Positions 1 to 5,674 of a stretch of 9,199 nt of DNA are shown one piece after another. The first letter of the stretch is position 1; each line of letters opens with the position of its first letter. A program made the position numbers and the translations under genes. The notes under the pieces were generated by a model. That model did no database searches. It had not been told where the DNA came from and saw only the letters and a list, made by a program, of their open reading frames with translations. This stretch comes from Sphingomonas sp. (GTDB taxonomy: Bacteria > Pseudomonadota > Alphaproteobacteria > Sphingomonadales > Sphingomonadaceae), in the NCBI GenBank assembly GCA_025935515.1, contig JAICVC010000078.1:1-9199 (forward strand), written 5' to 3'.

Positions 1-833
1 GCGCGGTTGCCGCCATAGACATCGGCGACGAACAACTGCGCTCCGGTCGCCGCGCCGCGAAAGGGCCCCTGGCTCCCCACCAGCAGCGAGGCGACCGCCG
101 TTCCATGGCCCGTCGGCCGAGGCGCGCCGGCGAAGCCATTCTGCTCGATGCTCTTGCCGGCGAGCGACGGGTGCGAGGCGACTCCGCCGTCGATCATCCC
201 GATCGCGCGTCCGCCGGCGACTCCCTGCGCCGCGGCAGCAGCTCCCGTCATGGTAGCTAGCGAACCGCCAGCCGGCTCAAAAAGATGGTCGAAGTCCGCC
301 CGCAGCTCCGGCGCGACCTTCCGCAGCAGCTTCAGCCCGTCTTTCGCGCTCATCCGGCCAGGCACCGCGAGCGAGACGATGCGCAGGCCCAGCGCCGGAT
401 CGCGATCGTCGCGCGCGATGCGGAACCCCGCGCCGAGCGCGCGCTGCAGGCCGAATGGATCAGGATCGAGGACAGCGACGATCCCGCGGCGGACAGGCAG
501 ACCGCTACCGTCATTCTCCACGGTGGCTCTGGTGCCGCGGATCAGCTCCTGCAGGCGCAGGCGGCGCAACTCGAGAAGGTTCGACGCGCCTGACTGAGCG
601 ATCGTCTCGGTGAGCCCGCCAACGCTGTCGAGCGTCGGGCGGATCGCCTGCTGGGCAGCCGGCTCGGCGAGTATGTTTTGCAGCAGCGGTCCGGCGACCG
701 GCACGTTGCCGGTCGGCACCGGCAGGCTCACCGGCGGCAGCGATACGGACGGGAGCAGTTGCGCGCCAGCGCTGCCGGCGAGCGCTGCGCCGGCCGCTGC
801 GGCGTACAGGAACTGACGGACCAAGCTGGACAT
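1..833 (-). CDS. Secreted S8 (subtilisin-like) serine peptidase, C-terminal part cut by window edge
   Basis: The reading frame starts at ATG 833 and runs off the left edge, so 277 residues are visible. A good ribosome binding site (AGAGGG at 840-845, 6 nt spacer) supports this start over a GTG at 840 in another frame. Residues 1-24 form a signal peptide (hydrophobic Ala/Gly/Leu stretch, likely cleavage after SAGA), followed by a Pro/Val-rich linker (about 25-50). Residues about 85-190 look like a propeptide, ending in a LRKVAPELRADFDHLF segment of the kind seen just before the catalytic domain in proteobacterial subtilases. Two of the three catalytic motifs are visible: Asp215 in MIDGGV and His243 in GHGTAVASLL. 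The Ser motif would lie outside the window. The product is expected in the periplasm or outside the cell; its substrate is unknown. It is divergent from an ECF sigma/anti-sigma pair, so being a target of that sigma factor is a reasonable inference. Confidence 0.9.
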   Translation of the reverse strand, partial: MSSLVRQFLYAAAAGAALAGSAGAQLLPSVSLPPVSLPVPTGNVPVAGPLLQNILAEPAAQQAIRPTLDSVGGLTETIAQSGASNLLELRRLRLQELIRGTRATVENDGSGLPVRRGIVAVLDPDPFGLQRALGAGFRIARDDRDPALGLRIVSLAVPGRMSAKDGLKLLRKVAPELRADFDHLFEPAGGSLATMTGAAAAAQGVAGGRAIGMIDGGVASHPSLAGKSIEQNGFAGAPRPTGHGTAVASLLVGSQGPFRGAATGAQLFVADVYGGNR

Positions 834-862
834 CGGGCACCCTCTTTTACATGCCTTGCTGC

Positions 863-894
863 GGATGAAACGAGCCAGGCGCGTCGTTTCATCC
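863..894. promoter_or_regulatory. Perfect 11-bp inverted repeat between protease and sigma genes; candidate divergent ECF promoter/operator
   Basis: The arms GGATGAAACGA (863-873) and TCGTTTCATCC (884-894) are exact reverse complements around a 10-bp spacer (874-883). Because of the symmetry, a GAAAC element, which resembles an ECF-sigma -35 box, faces each gene. From each GAAAC a start site could be placed about 25 nt downstream, just before the sigma gene on + and about 25 nt before the protease ATG on -. The GAAAC-to-CGTT spacing of 13 nt is shorter than the 16-17 nt usual for ECF promoters, so a repressor operator is an alternative. The dyad is seen directly; its function is inferred. Confidence 0.5.
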
Positions 895-906
895 TCATGG
901 AGTGGA

Positions 907-1404
907 ATGGACCAATCGTCGTCGTTCGAAGGCCAGCTCGCCGAACTGCTGCCGCGGCTGCGCCGCTTTGCGCATGTCCTGAGCCACGATTCGGCCGATG
1001 CGGACGATTTGACGCAGGCGACCATCGAGCGCGCGCTGCGCTCGCGCGATCGATGGCAGGAAGGGACTCGGCTCGACAGCTGGTCCTACCGGATCATGCG
1101 CAACCTGTGGATCGACACCGCCCGTTCGCGGTCGCGGAAGATCGCCCGCGAGGTGCCGGAAGAGGAGGGTCTCAGCATCGGCGAGGACCCGCGCGACGCA
1201 ATGGATGCGGCGGTCGACCTGAAGCGGGTCATGGCCGCGATGGGCCGGCTTCCCGACGATCAGCGCGAGGTGGTTGCGCTGATCCTGGTCGAGGGGTTCG
1301 GCTATCGCGAGGTTTCGGAAATGCTGGGACTGCCGATCGGTACGGTCTCGAGCCGGCTCGTGCGCGGGCGGACTGCGCTTCTGGCCATGGTGGGTGAGCG
1401 ATGA
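907..1404 (+). CDS. ECF-family RNA polymerase sigma factor
   Basis: This 165-residue protein has the two-domain layout of extracytoplasmic-function sigma factors. Region 2 spans about residues 12-77 (SADADDLTQATIERAL, then DSWSYRIMRNLWID), which binds core polymerase and the -10 element. Region 4 spans about 110-160, with a helix-turn-helix at about 133-155 (YREVSEMLGLPIGTVSSRL) that reads the -35 element. There is no region 1 or 3, as expected for the class. I chose ATG 907 because GGAG at 899-902 precedes it. In-frame ATG 865 and TTG 856 would add a basic N-terminus not typical of the family and would make the gene overlap the inverted repeat. The stop overlaps the next gene's start (ATGA, 1401-1404), the classic coupling of a sigma factor to its anti-sigma factor. 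The gene probably activates its own promoter. Confidence 0.93.
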   Translation: MDQSSSFEGQLAELLPRLRRFAHVLSHDSADADDLTQATIERALRSRDRWQEGTRLDSWSYRIMRNLWIDTARSRSRKIAREVPEEEGLSIGEDPRDAMDAAVDLKRVMAAMGRLPDDQREVVALILVEGFGYREVSEMLGLPIGTVSSRLVRGRTALLAMVGER

Positions 1405-2096
1405 CCGAGGACGAGAAATTCTTTGCCTGGCTCGACGGCGAGCTTGGTCCGGCTGAGTCGGCCGAAATGGAAGCGAAGGTCGCGGCCGATCCTGAGCTCG
1501 AGCGGCTCGCCGAGCAGCACCGGGCGCTCGGCGCCCGGCTCAGGGTTGCCTTCGATCCGATCGCTTCCGCCGCCGTGCCGGACCATCTGGCGGCGACGCT
1601 GCGCGCACCAGCGAAGGTCGTGGATTTCGCCGCGGCAAGGCGTGCTCGGTCGATGCCGTCACTGCCGCAATGGGCAGCAATGGCGGCGACGCTCGCGCTT
1701 GGCATCTTCGTCGGGACCATGGTCCCTGACCGCGCCGCCGGCCCGGTCGAGGTGCAGGCGGGCAAGCTTTACGCAGCAGCGTCGCTGAACCAGGCGCTGG
1801 AAACGCAGCTGGCCAGCGCGCCTGCCGACAGCGTCCGCATCGGCATGACCTTCCGCAACGGGGCAGGCGAGATTTGCCGAAGCTTCACGGCGCAGGCGTC
1901 AAGCGGGCTAGCCTGTCACCGGAACGGACGCTGGCAACTGAAGGGTTTGTTCGCCGCTCCGGAAGGGCAGGGCGGCAGCTATCGAATGGCGGCCGGCATG
2001 GACCCGAGCCTCGCCGCGCTTGTCGATTCTTCCATGGCCGGTGAGGCATTCGACGCCAACCAGGAGAAAGCGGCGAGAGACAAAGGCTGGCGCTAG
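1401..2096 (+). CDS. Membrane-bound anti-sigma factor partner of the ECF sigma
   Basis: The protein has 231 residues. The N-terminal cytoplasmic part (about 1-50: FFAWLDGELGPAESAEME..., then a helix rich in Glu and Arg) resembles anti-sigma domains that clamp ECF sigma factors. The zinc-binding HxxxCxxC motif of ZAS-type anti-sigmas is absent. One transmembrane helix lies at about 91-108 (WAAMAATLALGIFVGTMV), preceded by Arg residues near 80-83, which places residues 109-231 in the periplasm. That periplasmic domain has exactly two cysteines, Cys159 (EICRSF) and Cys172 (GLACHR), 13 apart, which could form a disulfide. Start ATG 1401 overlaps the sigma stop codon by 4 nt, implying translational coupling and balanced production. 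The likely role is to hold the sigma factor at the membrane until an envelope signal releases it. The signal is unknown. Confidence 0.85.
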   Translation: MTEDEKFFAWLDGELGPAESAEMEAKVAADPELERLAEQHRALGARLRVAFDPIASAAVPDHLAATLRAPAKVVDFAAARRARSMPSLPQWAAMAATLALGIFVGTMVPDRAAGPVEVQAGKLYAAASLNQALETQLASAPADSVRIGMTFRNGAGEICRSFTAQASSGLACHRNGRWQLKGLFAAPEGQGGSYRMAAGMDPSLAALVDSSMAGEAFDANQEKAARDKGWR

Positions 2097-2228
2097 TCGC
2101 CGACTTGCTCGGGTTTCCAGTTGGGTTGACCGACGCCACTTGCGGGCATTCGCATCTCTTGCGCTGAACCTCTGCGCGAGGGAACGCATCTGCTTCGCAA
2201 ACGCTTCCGCATCTTAAGGGACGAGGGA
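2097..2228 (+). promoter_or_regulatory. Intergenic region before the epimerase/UXS gene; weak promoter and a repeated heptamer
   Basis: This 132-bp gap holds a possible -35 box (TTGACC, 2126-2131) but no convincing -10 box at the right distance. The heptamer CGCATCT occurs three times (2151-2157, 2185-2191, 2208-2214), at irregular spacing. No strong terminator hairpin for the anti-sigma gene is visible, so readthrough from the sigma operon is possible. The promoter call is weak. Confidence 0.3.
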
Positions 2229-3227
2229 GTGATCGTGTCGAGTTTGGAAAAGCTCGCGCTGGTTACCGGCGGTGCCGGATTTATTGGCTCACATCTCTGC
2301 GATCGGCTTATCGCCGATGGCGCGCGAGTGATTGCAATCGACAATCTGCGGACCGGCCGGCTCGAGAATATCGAGCATTTGCTCCGATCAACCCGTTTCG
2401 AGTTCATCGAGCATGACGTGATCGACGATCTGCCGCGCGCCCTTTCTGCGTCACCGCTTACGCATATCTTCCATCTGGCGTGCGCGGCCTCTCCCAACCA
2501 CTATCAGGCCGATCCGGAACACACGATGCTGACCGCCGTCGTTGGCACGCGCAACGCGCTGCGGCTGGCCGAGGGCAGTGGCGCACGCCTGCTGTTGACC
2601 TCGACCAGCGAAGTTTACGGCGATCCAGAAGCTCACCCGCAAAGCGAGGACTATCGCGGCAACGTCAGCTGCACCGGTCCCCGCGCCTGCTACGACGAGG
2701 GCAAGCGCGCCGGCGAGGCGCTCGCCTTCGACTTCCTCCGAGCGGGCCGCGCTGATGTCCGCGTCGCGCGCATCTTCAACACCTACGGGCCGCGGATGCA
2801 GGCCGACGACGGGCGGGTCGTCTCAAACTTTATCATTCAGCTACTGCGGCGCGAGGAGCTAACCATCTACGGCGATGGATCGCAGACGCGCTGCTTCTGC
2901 TTCGTCGACGACACCGTCGAAGGCCTCTTGCGGCTGATGGACAGCGACCGTGCGGTCGGGGTTCCGGTCAATCTCGGCGATCCGCGCGAGCTGACCGTGC
3001 GCGAGCTCGCCGTCATGATCATCGGCCTGACGGGGGCCCATTCCCACATCGCCGAACGGCCGCTGCCCGAAGACGACCCGCGCCGGCGGAAGCCCGACAT
3101 CGCCCGCGCGGTCGAGCTGCTTGGCTGGCAGCCCCGGACCTCTCTGGAAGAGGGCCTGGCCAAAACCATCGCCTGGTTCGAGGATCAGGCAATGGTCGAG
3201 CCGCTGATCGCGACTGCGGCCGAGTAA
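2229..3227 (+). CDS. UDP-glucuronate decarboxylase (UDP-xylose synthase) family, NAD-dependent SDR
   Basis: The 332-residue extended short-chain dehydrogenase very likely converts UDP-glucuronate to UDP-xylose and CO2, supplying sugar nucleotides for surface polysaccharide. The NAD-binding motif GGAGFIG is at residues 14-20. The UXS-specific block SPNHYQADPEHT is near 88-99, TSTSEVYGDP at 124-133 (catalytic Thr/Ser and Glu), and YxxxK as Tyr155/Lys159 in CYDEGKR. RIFNTYGPRM at 181-190, DGRVVSNFI at 194-202 and PEDDPRRRKPDI at 280-291 complete a pattern typical of UXS rather than of general epimerases. Two usually conserved spots differ: ACAASP where ACPASP is common, and QTRCFCFV where QTRSFQYV is common. 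Start is GTG 2229 (AAGGGA at 2216-2221) or GTG 2235 (GAGGGAG at 2223-2229); I cannot separate them. No other polysaccharide genes are near. It ends 2 nt from the stop of the convergent neighbour. Confidence 0.85.
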   Translation: MIVSSLEKLALVTGGAGFIGSHLCDRLIADGARVIAIDNLRTGRLENIEHLLRSTRFEFIEHDVIDDLPRALSASPLTHIFHLACAASPNHYQADPEHTMLTAVVGTRNALRLAEGSGARLLLTSTSEVYGDPEAHPQSEDYRGNVSCTGPRACYDEGKRAGEALAFDFLRAGRADVRVARIFNTYGPRMQADDGRVVSNFIIQLLRREELTIYGDGSQTRCFCFVDDTVEGLLRLMDSDRAVGVPVNLGDPRELTVRELAVMIIGLTGAHSHIAERPLPEDDPRRRKPDIARAVELLGWQPRTSLEEGLAKTIAWFEDQAMVEPLIATAAE

Positions 3228-3229
3228 CC

Positions 3230-4357
3230 CTACCAGCCGTTCACCCGCGGCCAGACGTCGACAATCTGGCAGCCGCCGGCGGTCACGAAATAGCGGTCAT
3301 AGGCGGCCGCCGTGGCGCAGGCGTGATTAGGAAGGATTTTGACGCGGCTGCCGAGCGGGAAGCCGTCGAGGTCGATCTCCCCCGACCGAGCGGTGATGAT
3401 CCCGTGCTCCTGGTTGGTCGATGAAACCGTCACCCCGGCGATGATCTCACCACTGACGGGATCGCACACCGCTCCATAGCCCCAGTCGATCGGCAGGTCG
3501 GCCGTGCCGCGGTCGCGGCTTAGTGCCAGGAACCCCGCGTCGATCAGCACGCGTCCGTGCCTGCGATTGTGGCCGATCACGCTGGCGATCACGCCGATGG
3601 CGATGTCGTCGATCGCGCAGGTTCCGAGCTCGGCCTGGACGAGGTCGCCGAAGGCATAGACTCCGGCGCGGGCTTCGGTGACGCCCGCGAGGCCGCGCGC
3701 ATAGTGCAGCGTGGGCGTCGAGCCGACGCTGACGATCGGCGAGGGCAGGCCGACCGCCCGCAGCCGCTCGGCGGCCTCGACGGTGAGCGCCCGCTCCTGC
3801 TCGGCCATGGCTTCGAATTCTGCGCGGATCCGGCAATCATAGGATGCCCCGGCATGGGTCATCACGCCGGCAAGATTGCTGCCAAGCGTGCGCCCGATCT
3901 CGATCAACAGCGGATCATCCGAAGCGACGCCGGCGCGGTGACCGTCGCTGTCGATTTCAATCAGCGCTTCGATGGGCACGCCCTCAGCGGCGGCGAAATC
4001 GCGCACCGCGTCGGCGGCTTCGAGCGTATCGAGGATCACGCGCAGCTTGCAGCCCGCGCGGATCAGGTCGGCGACCTCGGGCAGCTTCCCCGGCGCGATC
4101 CCGACCGCGTAGAGAATGTCGCTCACGCCATGCGCGAAGAAATATCGCGCTTCGGCCAGCGTAGAGACGGTGATCGGAAGCGCCGCGCCACCGGCAAGGA
4201 TTCGAAGCACGTCGATCGACTTGGAGGTCTTGACGTGCGGCCGCAGCGTGACTCCAAGGGTGCCGACCTTCGAGCGCATCCGCGCCGCGTTCCGCTCGAG
4301 GCGTGAGCGGTCGAGGATGAGCGCTGGGGTAGGGAGGTCGGAGACGGTGTCGGGCAC
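3230..4357 (-). CDS. PLP-dependent D-threonine aldolase / D-serine dehydratase-like (DSD1-type) enzyme
   Basis: The gene encodes 375 residues if it starts at GTG 4357. The open frame continues upstream, but that part crosses the tRNA gene and must be noncoding. The product begins PDTVSDLPTPALILD, as this family does, and GAGG lies 10 nt before the start. The alanine-racemase-like barrel contains RPHVKTSKS (residues 39-47), where Lys43 should carry PLP; many relatives have KTHK, here KTSK. EIDSDGHRAGV (134-144), MTHAG (166-170) and SVGSTPT (210-216, phosphate binding) follow. The C-terminal beta domain has PNHACAT, with His345 and Cys347 matching the metal-binding pair of D-serine dehydratases and D-threonine aldolases. 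The expected activity is metal- and PLP-dependent cleavage or dehydration of a D-hydroxyamino acid; the substrate cannot be decided from sequence. The gene may be transcribed from its own start or as readthrough from tRNA-Phe. Confidence 0.85.
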   Translation of the reverse strand: MPDTVSDLPTPALILDRSRLERNAARMRSKVGTLGVTLRPHVKTSKSIDVLRILAGGAALPITVSTLAEARYFFAHGVSDILYAVGIAPGKLPEVADLIRAGCKLRVILDTLEAADAVRDFAAAEGVPIEALIEIDSDGHRAGVASDDPLLIEIGRTLGSNLAGVMTHAGASYDCRIRAEFEAMAEQERALTVEAAERLRAVGLPSPIVSVGSTPTLHYARGLAGVTEARAGVYAFGDLVQAELGTCAIDDIAIGVIASVIGHNRRHGRVLIDAGFLALSRDRGTADLPIDWGYGAVCDPVSGEIIAGVTVSSTNQEHGIITARSGEIDLDGFPLGSRVKILPNHACATAAAYDRYFVTAGGCQIVDVWPRVNGW

Positions 4358-4386
4358 CTTCGCTTCGCCTCGGATTTCGGTGCTGG

Positions 4387-4403
4387 TCAGTCCCCCGGAC
4401 TGA
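4387..4403 (-). terminator. Small hairpin downstream of tRNA-Phe
   Basis: A perfect 7-bp stem (TCAGTCC / GGACTGA) with a 3-nt loop lies 13 nt past the tRNA 3' end and before the GTG of the downstream enzyme. No U-run follows, so it is not a canonical intrinsic terminator. It could be a weak terminator, a processing or 3'-trimming barrier for the tRNA, or chance. Confidence 0.3.
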
Positions 4404-4416
4404 TTGCGCTCCGAAA

Positions 4417-4492
4417 TGGTGCCCAGGGGCGGAATCGAACCACCGACACCGTGATTTTCAGTCACGTGCTCTACCAACTGAGCTACCTGGGC
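4417..4492 (-). tRNA. tRNA-Phe (anticodon GAA)
   Basis: This is a 76-nt tRNA on the minus strand. The acceptor stem pairs GCCCAGG (4486-4492) with CCTGGGC (4421-4427), followed by discriminator A (4420) and an encoded CCA (4417-4419). The D-arm contains AGCTCAGTTGGTAGAGC. The anticodon stem CGTGA/TCACG encloses the loop CTGAAAA with anticodon GAA at 4457-4459. The T-arm has GGTTCGATTCC. All arms fold without a mismatch in the acceptor or anticodon stem. It lies 41 nt after yacG in the same direction and may be cut from the infA-yacG transcript. Confidence 0.97.
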
Positions 4493-4533
4493 TCTTGGAA
4501 GCGGGCGGGAGGCCCGTTCAAGCGACCGGCTCC

Positions 4534-4713
4534 CTAACCGTCGTGTCCGTCGCTGTCCACCCTTTCGGGGTCGGCGGCGGGCCCAGGGATGCGATAGCCT
4601 TCGCCAAGCCATTTCAGTAGGTCGCGGTCCTTGCAGCCGCGGCTGCAGAACGGCGCCTGCTCGGGCGTTTCGGGCTTGCCGCAAACCGGGCAGCTTTTCC
4701 TTTGGTCAGCCAT
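4534..4713 (-). CDS. yacG: YacG, zinc-ribbon DNA gyrase inhibitor
   Basis: This is a 59-residue protein with four zinc-ligand cysteines: Cys8 and Cys11 (CPVC), Cys23 and Cys27 (FCSRGC), followed by DLLKWLGEGYRIPG, the standard YacG ending with conserved Asp31 and Trp35. In E. coli, YacG binds GyrB and blocks gyrase action; the same role is expected here from homology. ATG 4713 overlaps the end of the upstream ribonuclease gene by 8 nt. ATG 4722 (adding MPK) is an alternative, with a GGCGGG stretch just before it. Placement right after the RNase E/G-like gene and before tRNA-Phe is common in alphaproteobacteria. The tail is acidic and probably disordered. Confidence 0.93.
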   Translation of the reverse strand: MADQRKSCPVCGKPETPEQAPFCSRGCKDRDLLKWLGEGYRIPGPAADPERVDSDGHDG

Positions 4714-5674
4714 TTTCGGCATACCCGCCCGACATGGGAAGCGAAGGGTCGGCGCGCAACTCGACCGTTCCACCAACCGCTCGCGCGAGGAAGTCGAGCC
4801 ATGCCGGATGGAACCCGAGGGCCGCGGTTACGGCCGGGTTCGCTACCAATCGCTTTGCCCCGGGCGGCTCAAAGGCTGCGCGCCAAAGCAACGCCCTGGC
4901 TTCAAATCCGGCGCGCTCCTGCGCCAAGTCGATCAGGGAAGCCCGGCGCCGCGGACGGATGATCTGAACTAGGCCGAAGCCATTCACGGCGGTTCGCTCG
5001 AACGGCAACGGCAGGTGACGATCGATCGCCTCTGCCGCCGCTTGACGGGCAACCTTGCCTTCGGTGGTGGGCAAATCGATGGCGATTGAACCGCCAATGT
5101 CCAGCCGGCGGATGGATTTTGCGGCCTCCTCGGCGCCGCGAACCGCAAGCTCGTCTCGCGCAAGAGTCCCGTCGACGTCGATAACGATCATCGCCGGAGT
5201 GGCGCAGATCCGAAGCTCGCCGCCCGCAAAGCGCACGAGTCCGCTGCTCGCCTGCTCGATCAGATCGTTCCAGCCGGCATCGGCGAGATCGTCGATCGGC
5301 CTCGGCACGACCCGCTCGGCCACCCCCAGCCGCTGCGCGAGCCGGGGTACCGGGTGTAGCGCGCAGTCGGCCACTCTTGCGCGCGCGCGTTTCCAATTCT
5401 CTGGCCCGGGAATGTGCTCGCGCGTAATCTGGATGTGCAGGGACTTGCCTTCGGTCACGCCCGGCGCTCCTTTGGGGAGCAAATATTCGGCGCCATGGTC
5501 GTCGCGCGCCACGGCGTTGCGTCCGTCGATTCCCGAGCTGACCAGCCGCGCGGCAATGATCGAACCTTCGCGCAGGACTCCGCTCAGTTCGATGCGAGCT
5601 TCAACGATTTCGCCATTGTCGACGAGCGCTGCGCGAGTTTCGCCGAACCCGTGCTCGACCAGCCACTCAGGCAA
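4706..5674 (-). CDS. Short RNase E/G-family ribonuclease
   Basis: The product has 322 residues, much shorter than RNase G (about 490) or RNase E. The N-terminus EWLVEHGFGETRAALVDNGEIVEARIEL matches the RNase E/G start, and about 33-105 resembles a diverged S1-like RNA-binding region. The catalytic DNase I-like part is recognisable: VIDVDG (Asp166, matching the first metal-binding Asp of RNase E) and DIGGSIAIDLPTT (Asp200, matching the second), followed by TAVNGFGLVQIIRPRRRASL. The CPxC zinc-link and the C-terminal dimerisation domain of RNase E/G are missing, so it is a minimal version. It starts at TTG 5674, overlapping the maf stop by 8 nt; no in-frame ATG or GTG lies nearby upstream. It probably cleaves single-stranded RNA, but that is by family only. 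Confidence 0.85.
   Translation of the reverse strand: MPEWLVEHGFGETRAALVDNGEIVEARIELSGVLREGSIIAARLVSSGIDGRNAVARDDHGAEYLLPKGAPGVTEGKSLHIQITREHIPGPENWKRARARVADCALHPVPRLAQRLGVAERVVPRPIDDLADAGWNDLIEQASSGLVRFAGGELRICATPAMIVIDVDGTLARDELAVRGAEEAAKSIRRLDIGGSIAIDLPTTEGKVARQAAAEAIDRHLPLPFERTAVNGFGLVQIIRPRRRASLIDLAQERAGFEARALLWRAAFEPPGAKRLVANPAVTAALGFHPAWLDFLARAVGGTVELRADPSLPMSGGYAENG

Noticed and set aside
511..840. Open frame on the - strand from GTG 840
   Set aside because: It is in a different frame from the subtilase, lacks motifs, and the subtilase frame has a signal peptide plus Asp and His catalytic motifs.
856..906. Longer sigma factor starting at TTG 856 or ATG 865
   Set aside because: The extension is an Arg-rich translation of the inverted repeat and lacks a ribosome binding site; ATG 907 has GGAG and a typical ECF length.
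3420..3431. GATGAAACCGTC resembling the half-site of the 863-894 dyad
   Set aside because: It lies inside the PLP enzyme coding region, is single, and is not upstream of any gene on that strand.
4417..4492. tRNA-Phe as an integration site for a mobile element
   Set aside because: No integrase, no repeated tRNA 3' end and no foreign-looking composition is seen in the window.
4503..4518. Short CGGGC/GCCCG hairpin between yacG and tRNA-Phe
   Set aside because: Only 5 bp with no U-run; in DNA this GC-rich such pairs are expected by chance, and the tRNA follows directly.
4358..4684. N-terminal extension of the PLP enzyme frame up to 4684
   Set aside because: It would read through tRNA-Phe and antisense-free intergenic DNA and into yacG in another frame. 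The family-like N-terminus begins at GTG 4357.
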